Part shown: positions 40,483 to 50,761 of the stretch, piece by piece | Numbering within the stretch: position 1 is the first letter of the stretch | How the letters are laid out: each line of letters starts with the position of its first letter | Source: VRUE01 sp963716735 | GTDB taxonomy: Bacteria > Actinomycetota > Thermoleophilia > Solirubrobacterales > 70-9 | Length of the DNA stretch: 64,000 bases | Assembly (NCBI GenBank): GCA_963716735.1 | Contig: OY970321.1 | Location: 1,178,001-1,242,000, forward strand | Direction of reading: 5' to 3' | Made by a program: the position numbers and the translations under genes | The notes under the pieces: model-generated | Database searches by the model: none | What the model saw: only the letters and a program-made list of their open reading frames with translations | What the model was told of the DNA's origin: nothing

Positions 40483-40686
40483 ATGAGCGACGGGCCGCAG
40501 GAATTCAAGGAGGGCGACAAGGTCTGGGTCGAGGACGGGGACGGCAAGCATCACCCCGGGATCTTCGTCGGCAACAACGAAGCCTCCGGCTGGTTCGGTG
40601 GCGGCCCCAGCGCATACGTCGCCCATCCCGAGGCGCACCAGGCCGAGGTCGTCTCGGTCTTCCGCATCACCCCGCGCGACGAGTAG
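40483..40686 (+). CDS. Small beta-rich hypothetical protein
   Basis: A 67-residue protein starting at ATG 40483 (ATG 40471 is the alternative, adding four residues). EFKEGDKVWVEDGDGKHHPG and YVAHPEAHQAEVVSVFRITP suggest an SH3/KOW-like small barrel. No ribosome binding site is obvious. Convergent with the ATL gene, with hairpin F between. Function unknown. Confidence 0.6.
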   Translation: MSDGPQEFKEGDKVWVEDGDGKHHPGIFVGNNEASGWFGGGPSAYVAHPEAHQAEVVSVFRITPRDE

Positions 40687-40690
40687 CGCT

Positions 40691-40730
40691 CTGGCGACTT
40701 AGCCCCCTGCAGGGGACGGTAAGTCGCCAG
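40691..40730. terminator. Bidirectional terminator hairpin F
   Basis: CTGGCGACTTA (40691-40701) and TAAGTCGCCAG (40720-40730) form an 11-bp perfect stem. The loop itself contains the palindrome CCCCTGCAGGGG (40704-40715). It lies between convergent genes and has a T/A-edged stem, fitting a bidirectional terminator. Confidence 0.65.
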
Positions 40731-40733
40731 GCC

Positions 40734-41015
40734 CTAGGCGAGCACCCGAGCAAGCGACATGTCCACGCGCTCCCCGAGGAACGGCACGCCCTCTGCCATG
40801 AGCTGCCTCTTCTGCCGGTCGCCCTTGGCCAGCGAGCCGTCGGCGCGGACGACGCGCCACCAGGGCAGGTTGGGCTCGTCGCACTCGAAGAGCACGGCGC
40901 CGGCGAAGCGGGGTGCGCCAGGCGAAACGTCGCCATAGGTCCGCACGAACCCGGCTGGGATCGCGCGAACGCGGGCGAGAACTTCGAGCTCGCGTGCCTC
41001 GCCGGTGTCCGTCAC
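40734..41015 (-). CDS. Alkyltransferase-like (ATL) DNA repair protein
   Basis: A 93-residue protein from GTG 41015, matching the C-terminal DNA-binding domain of O6-alkylguanine-DNA alkyltransferases: VRAIPAGFVRTYGDVS (helix-turn-helix with Tyr and Arg finger), then PNLPWWRVVRADGSLAKG where the active-site PCHR is PWWR. Replacement of the catalytic Cys by Trp defines ATL proteins, which bind O6-alkylguanine and hand it to nucleotide excision repair. It overlaps the LLM gene stop (GTGA) and ends the fatty-acid operon. Confidence 0.9.
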   Translation of the reverse strand: MTDTGEARELEVLARVRAIPAGFVRTYGDVSPGAPRFAGAVLFECDEPNLPWWRVVRADGSLAKGDRQKRQLMAEGVPFLGERVDMSLARVLA

Positions 41016-42040
41016 ACCGCCGGACCGAAGGCGTCGATCAGGCGGTTCTGGTACTCGCTCAGCTCCTCGGGGGAGATGAAGTAGGTCGGCGGGGTGAGGA
41101 AGAGGCCGTCGGCGCGCTCGGCGGTCGCTTCGACCCTCGCGCGGACCTTGTCGAGCGGACCGGCCGCGCAGTAGGCATCGACCATCTCGTCGCTGATCGC
41201 GGCGGGAACGGCGGCGAGATCGCCGCGGCGGAATGCCTCGCCGGCCGCGACCGCGTTGTCGGCGAAGCCGTGCAGCTCCCAGAGAGGCATGTAGGTCTTG
41301 ACCGTGGCGTAGAAGGAGATCGTCCGCCGGGCCATCTCGATCGCCTGCGCCTCGTCGTCGTCGATCGCGCAGCAGACGGTCGGCAGGTAGTCGAAGTCCT
41401 TGCGCTCGCGGCCGGAGCGCTTCAGGCCCTCCTCGAAGGAGGAGACGACGACCTCGTCGATCCAGCGCAGGCTCTGGATCGGGTGGCCGATCAGGCCGTC
41501 GGCGACGTCGCCGGCCATCCGGCACATGCCGCCCTGGACGCCGGCGGTGTAGATCGGCACCGACTCACGCGGCGCCGGGTGCGGCCGGATCCAGCCCTTG
41601 ATGTCGATGTCGTAGTAGTCGCCCTCGTAACGGATCGGTTCACCCTTACCGGCCTGCCGCATGATCAGCCGGGTCGCCTCGATCGCCTCGCGCAGGTGCG
41701 GCGCCGGCTTGCCGTACTCGGCGTTGTGCCAGGTTTCGTTGAGGCGTTTGACGCCGGAGCCGAGGCCGAGGCGGAATCGCCCGCCCGACATCTCGTCGAT
41801 GTCCAGGGCGCTGATCGCGACGATGAAAGGGCTGCGAGTGAAGGCCCAGGCGATCCCGGTGGCGACGCCGATCCTCTCCGTACGCGCCGCAAGGTAGGCC
41901 GCCTGGGTGACCGAGGAGCGGAACAGCTCCGGCGCCCAGACGCACTCGACGCCGGCTGCCTCGGCACGCTTTGCTTCCGCCTCCAGATCGGCGACGGTCA
42001 CGCCGATCCCGGCGACCGAGATGCGATCGAGTGCGGACAA
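41012..42040 (-). CDS. LLM-class (probably F420-dependent) oxidoreductase
   Basis: A 342-residue TIM-barrel protein of the luciferase-like family, start at TTG 42040, 4 nt after the acyl-CoA dehydrogenase stop. ECVWAPELFRSSVTQAAYLA, RIGVATGIAWAFTRSPFIVA and GGRFRLGLGSGVKRLNETWH are typical, with the substrate/cofactor loop VPIYTAGVQGGMCRMAGDVA. Actinobacterial members use F420. Its place in an acyl-CoA dehydrogenase/thiolase operon suggests a redox step on an unusual acyl or terpenoid substrate. Confidence 0.88.
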   Translation of the reverse strand: MSALDRISVAGIGVTVADLEAEAKRAEAAGVECVWAPELFRSSVTQAAYLAARTERIGVATGIAWAFTRSPFIVAISALDIDEMSGGRFRLGLGSGVKRLNETWHNAEYGKPAPHLREAIEATRLIMRQAGKGEPIRYEGDYYDIDIKGWIRPHPAPRESVPIYTAGVQGGMCRMAGDVADGLIGHPIQSLRWIDEVVVSSFEEGLKRSGRERKDFDYLPTVCCAIDDDEAQAIEMARRTISFYATVKTYMPLWELHGFADNAVAAGEAFRRGDLAAVPAAISDEMVDAYCAAGPLDKVRARVEATAERADGLFLTPPTYFISPEELSEYQNRLIDAFGPAV

Positions 42041-42044
42041 AGCC

Positions 42045-43169
42045 TCAGGCCGCTGCCGGGGCGGGCGCCTCGGCGAGGATGGCGTCGGCAACCCGATTGC
42101 GGTGCCAGCTCGCCGTGCCGAACATCGCCGCGTTCGCTTTGCCGCGCTTGAGGAAGAAGTGGAGGTCGTGCTCCCAGGTGAAACCGATCCCGCCGTGGAC
42201 CTGGATCGAGGCGTCGGGGACGCGCCAGCCGGCGTCGGAGGCGTAGGCCTTGGCCATCGAGGCGGCGAGCGGCAGCGACTCGGGCTCGGCGTCAGCGGCC
42301 CAGGCGGCGCCATAGACGGCGGACCGCGAGTTCTCGGTCTCGAGCAACATCTGGGCGCAGCGGTGGGAAACCGCCTGGTAGGCCCCGATCGGGCGGCCGA
42401 ACTGCTGGCGGTCTTTGGCGTACTCGACCGCCATCTCCATCGTGCGCTGCGCAACGCCGGTCGACTCGGCGGCAATCGCGACGCAGAGGCGGAAGAAGAC
42501 CGGGTAGTAGTCGGGGCCCTCGGCCGGCAACGTGTTCGCCGCGGCGACCTCGACGCCCTCGAAGCGGACCGAGTAGAGGCGGCGGGTCAGGTCGATCGAC
42601 GGTTCCGCCGTGACCGTGACGCCTTCGGCGCCGCTGTCGACCAGGTGGCGCTTGCCGTCGGAGGTGGCGACGACGAAGAAGTCGGCCGAGGCGGCGTCGG
42701 GCGCGAGCACCTTCTCGCCGTCGAGGACGACCCCGTCCCCGCCGGCCTTGGCCTCCATCGCGAACGCGCCGGGGTTGCCCGGCGAGCCGGCGTCCCAGAG
42801 AGCGGGCGCGCCGCGCTTCTCGCCGGCGGCGAGCGGCCGTAGGTATCGCTCGCGTTGGTCGTCGGAGCCGCAATGGGTCAGCGCCAGGCCGACGAGCGTG
42901 GTCGAGAGCAGCGGCGAGGGAGCCAGCGCGTAGCCCATCTCCTCGAAGAGGACGGCGAGGTCGACGATGCCGAGGCCCTGCCCTCCCCACTCCTCCGGCA
43001 GCGCCAGGCCGGGCCAGCCGAGCTCGGCCATCTCCTCCCAGTCGGACTGCTCGAAGCCGTGCTCGCTCTCGGCCAGCTCGCGGATCCGCTCGGATTTGTA
43101 GCGGGCGGCGAGAAAATCGTGGGCGGTCGACTTGATCGCCTGCTGCTCGTCGGTCAGATCGAAGTACAA
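42045..43169 (-). CDS. Acyl-CoA dehydrogenase (second of a pair)
   Basis: A 374-residue ACAD with the N-terminal helix bundle (MYFDLTDEQQAIKSTAHDFL), ALPEEWGGQGLGIVDLAVLF, a middle beta-domain (GDGVVLDGEKVLAPDAASAD) and the C-terminal IQVHGGIGFTWEHDLHFFLK signature. Some FAD-binding residues usual in the middle domain look weak, as in the non-catalytic partner of actinobacterial heteromeric ACADs. It lies 7 nt after the other ACAD gene, so an alpha2-beta2 complex is likely (inference from operon pairing). Confidence 0.9.
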   Translation of the reverse strand: MYFDLTDEQQAIKSTAHDFLAARYKSERIRELAESEHGFEQSDWEEMAELGWPGLALPEEWGGQGLGIVDLAVLFEEMGYALAPSPLLSTTLVGLALTHCGSDDQRERYLRPLAAGEKRGAPALWDAGSPGNPGAFAMEAKAGGDGVVLDGEKVLAPDAASADFFVVATSDGKRHLVDSGAEGVTVTAEPSIDLTRRLYSVRFEGVEVAAANTLPAEGPDYYPVFFRLCVAIAAESTGVAQRTMEMAVEYAKDRQQFGRPIGAYQAVSHRCAQMLLETENSRSAVYGAAWAADAEPESLPLAASMAKAYASDAGWRVPDASIQVHGGIGFTWEHDLHFFLKRGKANAAMFGTASWHRNRVADAILAEAPAPAAA

Positions 43170-43176
43170 GCTCAGA

Positions 43177-44355
43177 TCACCTCAGCCTCGGCAGACCGAG
43201 CACCCGCTCGGCGATGATGTTCTTGAGAATGTCGGTGGTGCCGCCCTCGATCGAGTTGGCACGGGAGCGGAGGAAGCTGTACTGCCAGGCGCCATTGGCG
43301 ACAGCGTGCTCGGCGCCGCGGTCGAGCGGCGCGTAGGCCCCCTCGATGTCGAGCGCCAGCTCGGCGATCCGCTGGTTGATGTCCGCCCACTGCCACTTGC
43401 CGAGCGACCCCTCGGGACCGGGGATGCCCGACTGCATCGTCTTGGTCAGGCCGCGGTAGGCGTTCAGCCGCATCGTCTCGGCCTCGATGTTGAGCTGGGC
43501 GAGCCGGTCGCGCAGCAACGGATCGTCAGCGGCGCTGCCACCGTTGACGCGCGTCTCCCGCGCCAGCTCGGTCAGCTTCTTGAGGCTGTTGGAGATCTGC
43601 GAGATCGCTCCGAAGGCGAGGCCGGCGCGCTCGTTCATCAGCGTCGTGATCGCCACCGACCAGCCGTTGCCGACACCGCCGACGACGTTGGCGTCGGGAA
43701 TCCGCGCTTCCTCGATGAAGACCTCGTTGAACTCGCCCTCGCCGGTTATCTGGACCAGCGGTTTGGCTTCGACCCCGGGCTGGTCCATGTCCATCAGGAA
43801 GTAGGTGAGGCCCTTGTGCTTGGGGGCGTCGGGGTCGGTACGGGCGACGAGCATGCACCACTTGGCGTACTGGGCGAAGGTCGTCCAGACCTTCTGCCCG
43901 GTGACGACCCATTCGTCGCCGTCCTTGACCGCCTTCGTCTTCAGCGAGGCGAGATCGGAGCCCGACTCCGGCTCGGAGAAGCCCTGGCACCAGATCTCCT
44001 CGGCGGTGAGGATCGGCTCCAGGTAGCGCTGCTTCTGCTCGTCGGTGCCGTGGGCGATGACAACCGGGCCGCCCATCGCCAGGCCGAGCACGTTCGCCGG
44101 GCTCGGGGCTTCCTGGCGCGCCGCCTCGCCGACGAAGATCGCCTGCTCGATCAGCGTCGCGCCGCGGCCGCCGTACTCCTTCGGCCAGGAGATCCCGGCC
44201 CAGCCGGCCTCGTGCAGCTTGCCCTGCCACTCGGTGCGGAAGGCCATGACCTCCTCGAGGCCCGCCTCGGGCTCAGGACCGGGGTGATTCTCTTCCAGCC
44301 AGGTCCGGACCTCGTCGCGGAACTCCGTCTCGGCCGGTGAGAGGCTCAGGTCCAT
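43177..44355 (-). CDS. Acyl-CoA dehydrogenase (first of a pair)
   Basis: A 392-residue ACAD: GISWPKEYGGRGATLIEQAI, WCQGFSEPESGSDLASLKTK, WVVTGQKVWTTFAQYAKWCM and NERAGLAFGAISQ mark the conserved FAD and substrate regions; the C-terminus has SIEGGTTDILKNIIAERVLG, the usual quinone/ETF-side signature. It resembles the FadE proteins of steroid and branched-acid catabolism, which act as heterodimers with an adjacent ACAD. It is separated from the thiolase gene by 117 nt in which nothing else is evident. Confidence 0.92.
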   Translation of the reverse strand: MDLSLSPAETEFRDEVRTWLEENHPGPEPEAGLEEVMAFRTEWQGKLHEAGWAGISWPKEYGGRGATLIEQAIFVGEAARQEAPSPANVLGLAMGGPVVIAHGTDEQKQRYLEPILTAEEIWCQGFSEPESGSDLASLKTKAVKDGDEWVVTGQKVWTTFAQYAKWCMLVARTDPDAPKHKGLTYFLMDMDQPGVEAKPLVQITGEGEFNEVFIEEARIPDANVVGGVGNGWSVAITTLMNERAGLAFGAISQISNSLKKLTELARETRVNGGSAADDPLLRDRLAQLNIEAETMRLNAYRGLTKTMQSGIPGPEGSLGKWQWADINQRIAELALDIEGAYAPLDRGAEHAVANGAWQYSFLRSRANSIEGGTTDILKNIIAERVLGLPRLR

Positions 44356-44472
44356 CGGCTCAGCAGACTACTGGCCTGAGGGCGTATGGCCGGCGCATAT
44401 CGGCGTCCTCGGTCGCTCGCGTGCAGAGCACGCCACGCTCCCTGCGTCCTTGATCTGCTTGGCCATGCGCCC

Positions 44473-45657
<1,185 letters not shown>

Positions 45658-45672
45658 CGAAGCCTCCAATTC

Positions 45673-45692
45673 CTGATCGACTGGTCAATCAA
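45673..45692. promoter_or_regulatory. TetR/FadR-like operator, thiolase copy
   Basis: CTGATCGACTGGTCAATCAA is 17/20 identical to 37421-37440 and has the same dyad centre. It lies 16 nt upstream of the thiolase start and about 70 nt from the divergent dehydrogenase gene, so it may control both. No TetR gene is in the window. Confidence 0.7.
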
Positions 45693-45759
45693 TCGTAGAG
45701 CCTGTGGCGTGCGGGTCCACGCGCGGCCAGCCAGCGACGTGATAGGAACCCATCCTCAG

Positions 45760-46584
<825 letters not shown>

Positions 46585-46588
46585 CCAG

Positions 46589-46813
46589 CTATCGGCCGGC
46601 GATGTCCCAAATGACGTCTGCCGGTGAGCAACCCTGACGGCGGGCGGTTGCCTCTATTTCCTCCCAAGGGAGCTCTGCCTCGGGGAGCTCGTCCCAGCGG
46701 GCCAGGTCGAGTGCCTCGACGGCTCCTTTGAGCGCCGGGCCCAGATGCTCCTCGGAGCGAAGCAACGCTCTCAGGACCTCCAACTGCTTGTCGCTCATGC
46801 GCACAACCCACAT
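46589..46813 (-). CDS. Small hypothetical protein
   Basis: A 74-residue acidic protein from ATG 46813, chosen for the GGAGGT ribosome binding site 5 nt upstream. MSDKQLEVLRALLRSEEHLG and then ALDLARWDELPEAELPWEEI look like a helical regulator or ribosome-associated protein, but no family is recognised. It is convergent with the hydroxyacyl-CoA dehydrogenase gene (4-nt gap). Confidence 0.65.
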   Translation of the reverse strand: MWVVRMSDKQLEVLRALLRSEEHLGPALKGAVEALDLARWDELPEAELPWEEIEATARRQGCSPADVIWDIAGR

Positions 46814-46857
46814 GCGATACCTCCAGGGTTCGGCGTAACGCGGGTTGCTCAGGAAAC

Positions 46858-48165
46858 CTAGGCCGCGGGCCGGACGGAATCGCCGGAGCTGCTGATCCGG
46901 ACCGCCTCGACCCGGTTCTCGCGCACCGACTCGACCCTGATCGTGTAGCCGTTGGCGGTGATCGTGTCGCCGCGCTTCGGCAGCCGCCCGAGCTCGCCGA
47001 AGACGTAGCCGCCGATCGAGTTGTAGGCGTCGGTGTCGACCGGCAGCTCTATCCCGCGGTCGGCGAGGTCGCCGAGCGAGACGTGGCCGCGCACGAACCA
47101 CTCGCCGCCGGCGAGCTGGCGCAACGCCGCCGCGCGCGGGTCGGTCTCGTCCTCGATCTCCCCCACCACCTCCTCGAGGATGTCCTCGACGGTGACGATC
47201 CCCACAGTGCGGCCGTACTCGTCGACCACCACTGAGAGCGAGGTGCGCTGCACCTGCAGGTCGTGGAGGAGATCGTCGAGCGGGCGGGTCTCGGGGACGA
47301 TCACCGCCTCGCGCACGACGGGCTCGATCTGCGCCTCAGGCCCGTCGCTCATGTAGAGGCGGGCGAGGCTGTTGTTGTGGACGATGCCCTTGACCCGGTC
47401 GGGGTTGTCGTCCTCGATCACGACCAGTCGCGTGTGGCCCGAGGTGACGCAGCGCCGCAGCGCCGTCTCCACCGTCTCGGAGGCGTCGACGGTGACCACG
47501 GCGGGAATCGGCGTCATCACCTCGCGTGCCTCCTGCTCATGCAGGTGGAAGACGCCGCCAAGCATCCCCGCCTCGCCCGGGTCGAGGGTCCCCCCCACGC
47601 GGGAGCTGTCGATGATCTGCTTGAGGTCCTCGGCGGTGTGCTTCTCGTCGATGTTGGTCGGGTCGACGCCGAAGAGACGGACGATCGAGTTGGAGATCGC
47701 GCTCAGCCCCATGGTCAGGGGGGCGGTGGCGAGACGAAACCAGTTGAGCGGGCGGGAGACCCGGCGTGCGGTCCGCTCGGCGTTGTTGATCGCGAGCATC
47801 TTCGGCACCTGCTCGCCGATGCTGATGTGGAGCGCGGTGACCAGGGCGAAGGCGATGCCGACCGAGAGAGCGACCGCGGCGCCGTGCGAGAGACCGCCGA
47901 ATACCGGCTCCAGCAGATTCGCCAACGAGGGCTCGCCGAGGAAGCCGATGCCGATCGAGGCGATCGTGATCCCGATCTGACAGGCCGAGAGCGATTCGTC
48001 GATCTCGTCGAGCTGACCGACCACCGTGTCGGCGCCGCTCTCGCCTTCCTCAGCCAGCTGCTCGATCTTGCCGCGCCTGGTCCGCACCAGCGCGAACTCG
48101 GCCGCGACGAAGAAGCCGTTGATGGCCACCAGCAAGAGCAGCAGGACGAGCAGCAGGACGCTCAT
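46858..48165 (-). CDS. CNNM/CorC-type CBS-domain membrane protein (hemolysin C-like)
   Basis: A 435-residue protein with the DUF21/CNNM membrane domain (LLLVLLLLLVAINGFFVAAE, QIGITIASIGIGFLGEPSLA, ALSVGIAFALVTALHISIGE), a pair of CBS domains (VMTPIPAVVTVDASETVETA and TSLSVVVDEYGRTVGIVTVE) and the C-terminal CorC_HlyC transporter-associated domain (EWFVRGHVSLGDLADRGIEL). Members are Mg2+/Co2+ efflux or transport proteins, with CBS domains sensing nucleotide-Mg. Length is normal. Confidence 0.93.
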   Translation of the reverse strand: MSVLLLVLLLLLVAINGFFVAAEFALVRTRRGKIEQLAEEGESGADTVVGQLDEIDESLSACQIGITIASIGIGFLGEPSLANLLEPVFGGLSHGAAVALSVGIAFALVTALHISIGEQVPKMLAINNAERTARRVSRPLNWFRLATAPLTMGLSAISNSIVRLFGVDPTNIDEKHTAEDLKQIIDSSRVGGTLDPGEAGMLGGVFHLHEQEAREVMTPIPAVVTVDASETVETALRRCVTSGHTRLVVIEDDNPDRVKGIVHNNSLARLYMSDGPEAQIEPVVREAVIVPETRPLDDLLHDLQVQRTSLSVVVDEYGRTVGIVTVEDILEEVVGEIEDETDPRAAALRQLAGGEWFVRGHVSLGDLADRGIELPVDTDAYNSIGGYVFGELGRLPKRGDTITANGYTIRVESVRENRVEAVRISSSGDSVRPAA

Positions 48166-48272
48166 CGGCTATTTGGCCCGGTACTTCGGGGGAGGTCGTC
48201 TTCGGCCATTCGGCATTGGTGAATATAGCTTTCCCGCCCGCGGAACGGTGAGACTGCCATATTGAGGCTCTT

Positions 48273-49172
48273 ATGCGTATCGCCAGCCTCGTCCCCTCCG
48301 CAACGGAGATGCTGTTCGCCCTTGGTCTGGGTGACGGCGTCGTCGCCGTTACCCATGAGTGCGACTTCCCGCCACAGGCACGGGCGCTGCCCCACCTGAC
48401 CCGCACCGTCCTCAGCAAGGGCCTCGACGCTCGCCAGATCGATACGGCGGTGAAGGCGACGGTGGGCGAAGGGCGAGCGCTCTACGAGCTGGACGAGGAG
48501 CGCCTTGCCGAGCTCGCCCCCGACCTGATCGTCACCCAGGCGATCTGCGACGTCTGCGCCGTCTCCTATGAGGACGTGGTCGAAGTCGCGGCGCGGTTGC
48601 CGAGCCGCCCCCGCGTCCTCCAGCAGGACCCGAGCACCCTCGGCGAGATGCTCGAGGACGTGATCCGGCTCGGCGAGGCAACCGGCCTGGAGTCCGAGGC
48701 CCACCTCGTACGGTCCGAGCTCGAGGGCCGGCTCGCCAGCGTGCGTGCGGCGGTCACCGGCTCCAGGGCGCCGAGGGTGATTGCGCTGGAGTGGCTCGAT
48801 CCACCCTTCGTCGGCGGGCACTGGATCCCGGAGATGATCTCGATCGCGGGCGGCGATGACGTCGCCGGCCCACCCGGCCTGAAGTCGCCCGAAGTCGCCT
48901 GGGGTGCCCTCTCGGGCCTCAACCCGGACGTGGTGATCGCGATGCCCTGCGGCTGGTACGTCAGCGAATCCCACGCCCAGGCGGTCGAGCACTGGGATCG
49001 GATCGCCAAGCTCGGCGCCGGCCGCGTCTACGCGGTCGACGCCGCTTCGACCTTCTCTCGGCCCGGCCCGCGCCTGGTCGACGGGGTCGAGCTGCTCGGC
49101 CATGTCCTCCACCCGGATCTGGTCGACCCACCGGGGAACATCGGGTTTGCCGAAGTGCGCGCTCCACACTGA
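48273..49172 (+). CDS. Cobalamin-binding (BtuF-like) ABC substrate-binding-fold protein
   Basis: A 299-residue periplasmic-binding-fold protein starting MRIASLVPSATEMLFALGLG, the typical opening of BtuF-like proteins. LAPDLIVTQAICDVCAVSYE and WIPEMISIAGGDDVAGPPG are conserved, as is LGLPSRP-like central helix material. There is no signal peptide, so it may be a cytoplasmic cobalamin-binding homologue rather than a transporter subunit; no permease or ATPase genes are adjacent. It is followed by hairpin element B. Confidence 0.85.
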   Translation: MRIASLVPSATEMLFALGLGDGVVAVTHECDFPPQARALPHLTRTVLSKGLDARQIDTAVKATVGEGRALYELDEERLAELAPDLIVTQAICDVCAVSYEDVVEVAARLPSRPRVLQQDPSTLGEMLEDVIRLGEATGLESEAHLVRSELEGRLASVRAAVTGSRAPRVIALEWLDPPFVGGHWIPEMISIAGGDDVAGPPGLKSPEVAWGALSGLNPDVVIAMPCGWYVSESHAQAVEHWDRIAKLGAGRVYAVDAASTFSRPGPRLVDGVELLGHVLHPDLVDPPGNIGFAEVRAPH

Positions 49173-49177
49173 CCCCC

Positions 49178-49295
49178 AAGGGTCCATCCCGGTAGGGGTT
49201 TCACTTAACTTTTTCGGTGGATCGGGGTGACGCTGACGCCCGCGGCGCGCAACGAAAAAGTACAAGACGTTTCACCCCTACCGGGATGGACCCTT
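49178..49295. repeat. Intergenic long-hairpin element B (same core as element A)
   Basis: Perfect 22-bp outer arms (49178-49199 and 49274-49295) enclose a 74-nt loop. ACTTTTTCG (49208-49216) and CGAAAAAGT (49253-49261) form the inner stem. Read on the minus strand, the core CTTGTACTTTTTCG ... CGGGCGTCAGC ... ACCCCG ... CGAAAAAGTT matches element A (18330-18395), while the outer arms are unrelated. The right arm covers the stop codon of the rhomboid gene; the genes are convergent. Confidence 0.85.
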
Positions 49296-50112
49296 ACGCG
49301 ACGGTTATGGCTGATGCGATAGCGAAAAAACCTAGTGCCGCCATTGCGAGAAGCTCCATCGGCTTGGGGCGCTCGCCGAGCATGCCGCGCTCGCCGGAGA
49401 GGATGAGGAGGGCGCAGAGGACGCCGCCGGCCAGGCCGCCGAGGTGGGCCCCGATGCTGATTTCGGGACGACCCAAGGTGAACACCAAGTTGAACACCAA
49501 GATGATGCCGATCGTGGAGGCAAGCGCATCGACCCCACGGCTGCGGGCGATGATGAAGGTCGCGCCGAAGATTCCGAAGACGGCGCCCGAGGCGCCGATC
49601 GTAAGTGAGTCCGGGCTGAGCAAGATCGCGCCAAACGAGCCGGCGAAGAGCGATACGAAGTAGATCGCGACGAAACGGGCCGTCCCTATTCCCGGCTCGA
49701 GTATCCGGCCGAGGAAGAAGAGGGCGAACATGTTGAAGCCGATGTGAATGATGTTCGCGTGAAGGAAGCCGCTGGTGAGCAACCGGTACCACTCGCCTTC
49801 GGCGACCGAAGGCCCGTAGAGCCCGAATTCCGAGACCAGCGAGGACGTGATCCTCGCGACGCCACCGGAGCCGGTTGCGATCTCAGCAAAGAAGGCGGCG
49901 ACGTTGATCGCGATCAGCGCGAACGTCGCTGGAGCGGTGGCCGAAAGTGAGGCCTCGCCCACCCCGCGCACCACTTTCGTCCGCTGCTTCGAGCACTCCG
50001 GGCAACGCATGCCGACGGGGCTTGGCGTCATGCAGTCGGTACAGATCGGCCGCCCGCAGTTGGAGCAGGAGACCGCCGTCTCGCGGTTGGGATGTCGGTA
50101 ACAGGTCGCCAT
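49294..50112 (-). CDS. Rhomboid-family intramembrane serine protease with zinc-binding N-domain
   Basis: A 272-residue protein from ATG 50112. The N-terminus is a small zinc-binding domain (CYRHPNRETAVSCSNCGRPI, CTDCM, CPECSKQ). Six to seven membrane helices follow, with the rhomboid motifs HANIIHIGFNMFALFFLG, LTIGASGAVFGIFGATFI (catalytic Ser in GASG) and GAHLGGLAGGVLCALL (catalytic His). It should cut membrane proteins within the bilayer. Zinc-finger rhomboids of this kind are common in actinobacteria. Confidence 0.93.
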   Translation of the reverse strand: MATCYRHPNRETAVSCSNCGRPICTDCMTPSPVGMRCPECSKQRTKVVRGVGEASLSATAPATFALIAINVAAFFAEIATGSGGVARITSSLVSEFGLYGPSVAEGEWYRLLTSGFLHANIIHIGFNMFALFFLGRILEPGIGTARFVAIYFVSLFAGSFGAILLSPDSLTIGASGAVFGIFGATFIIARSRGVDALASTIGIILVFNLVFTLGRPEISIGAHLGGLAGGVLCALLILSGERGMLGERPKPMELLAMAALGFFAIASAITVA

Positions 50113-50141
50113 CGCGGACGGGGAGCCTACAATCGCCGCGC

Positions 50142-50417
50142 ATGGAGCCCCCGAGCCCCGCACGATTGTTCGCGACGCTCGCCGGTGCGGGGCTGGTGAT
50201 CTACGGGATCGTCGGCTTCTTCTACGACTCCTCATTCGCCCGCCCGGATGACCTGCGGGAAGCACTCGGCCTGCTCTCCGTCAACGGCTGGGCAAACAGC
50301 TTCCACATCCTCACCGGCGCGGTCGGACTCCTCCTCGCCGGCTTCGCCTCGCGCCGCTACGCGATCTGGCTGACCGCCATGTACGTAACGGTTGCGGTGC
50401 TCGGCTCCCTGATCTAG
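50142..50417 (+). CDS. Small membrane protein, DUF4383-like
   Basis: A 91-residue protein from ATG 50142 with three or four membrane helices (LFATLAGAGLVIYGIVGFFY, NSFHILTGAVGLLLAGFAS, YAIWLTAMYVTVAVLGSLI). The HILTGAVGLLLA stretch with its conserved His is typical of DUF4383. It is divergent from the rhomboid gene (29-nt gap), so the promoters must overlap. Function unknown. Confidence 0.75.
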   Translation: MEPPSPARLFATLAGAGLVIYGIVGFFYDSSFARPDDLREALGLLSVNGWANSFHILTGAVGLLLAGFASRRYAIWLTAMYVTVAVLGSLI

Positions 50418-50761
50418 GAGCGGATGCGGGTGGCGATGTCGCGGATGCCGCTCTTCGTCTGCTGACGGCCGCGGCGCCGCATCTCGAGCAGGACGAGGGC
50501 ACCGGTGGCGATGCTGCCGGCGCCGACCGCAACCACGGGGCGCACCCAGTTGCGCGGGTCGCGCAGCGCCCGCAGCTCGCTCTCGGAGAGCTCCTCGGCC
50601 CAGTCGGAGAGCTCCTCGGCGGCAGCCTGGGTGACCGCGGCGAGCGTGTCCTCGAAGCGCCCCGAGAGTCGCTCCGGCGGCTCCATCGGCCGCAGCGCGT
50701 CGCCTAGCAGGCGCTCGACGTCCCAGGTGCTGCCGGTCAGCTTCTCGCTCGCCTCACTCAT
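50414..50761 (-). CDS. Single-pass membrane protein coupled to the sigma factor, possible anti-sigma partner
   Basis: A 115-residue protein; its start overlaps the sigma-factor stop by 8 nt (ATGAGTGA). The N-terminal 75 residues are acidic and helical (DVERLLGDALRPMEPPERLS, AAAEELSDWAEELSESELRA), then one membrane segment (WVRPVVAVGAGSIATGALVL) and a basic C-terminus. Position and topology suggest an anti-sigma or sigma-associated protein, but no ZAS or RsgI-type motif is seen, so this is inference. Confidence 0.65.
   Translation of the reverse strand: MSEASEKLTGSTWDVERLLGDALRPMEPPERLSGRFEDTLAAVTQAAAEELSDWAEELSESELRALRDPRNWVRPVVAVGAGSIATGALVLLEMRRRGRQQTKSGIRDIATRIRS

Noticed and set aside
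44356..44472. Possible small gene between the thiolase and acyl-CoA dehydrogenase genes
   Set aside because: A short minus-strand reading beginning MAKQIKDAG has a poor ribosome binding site distance and no recognisable content. I see nothing supportable in this gap.
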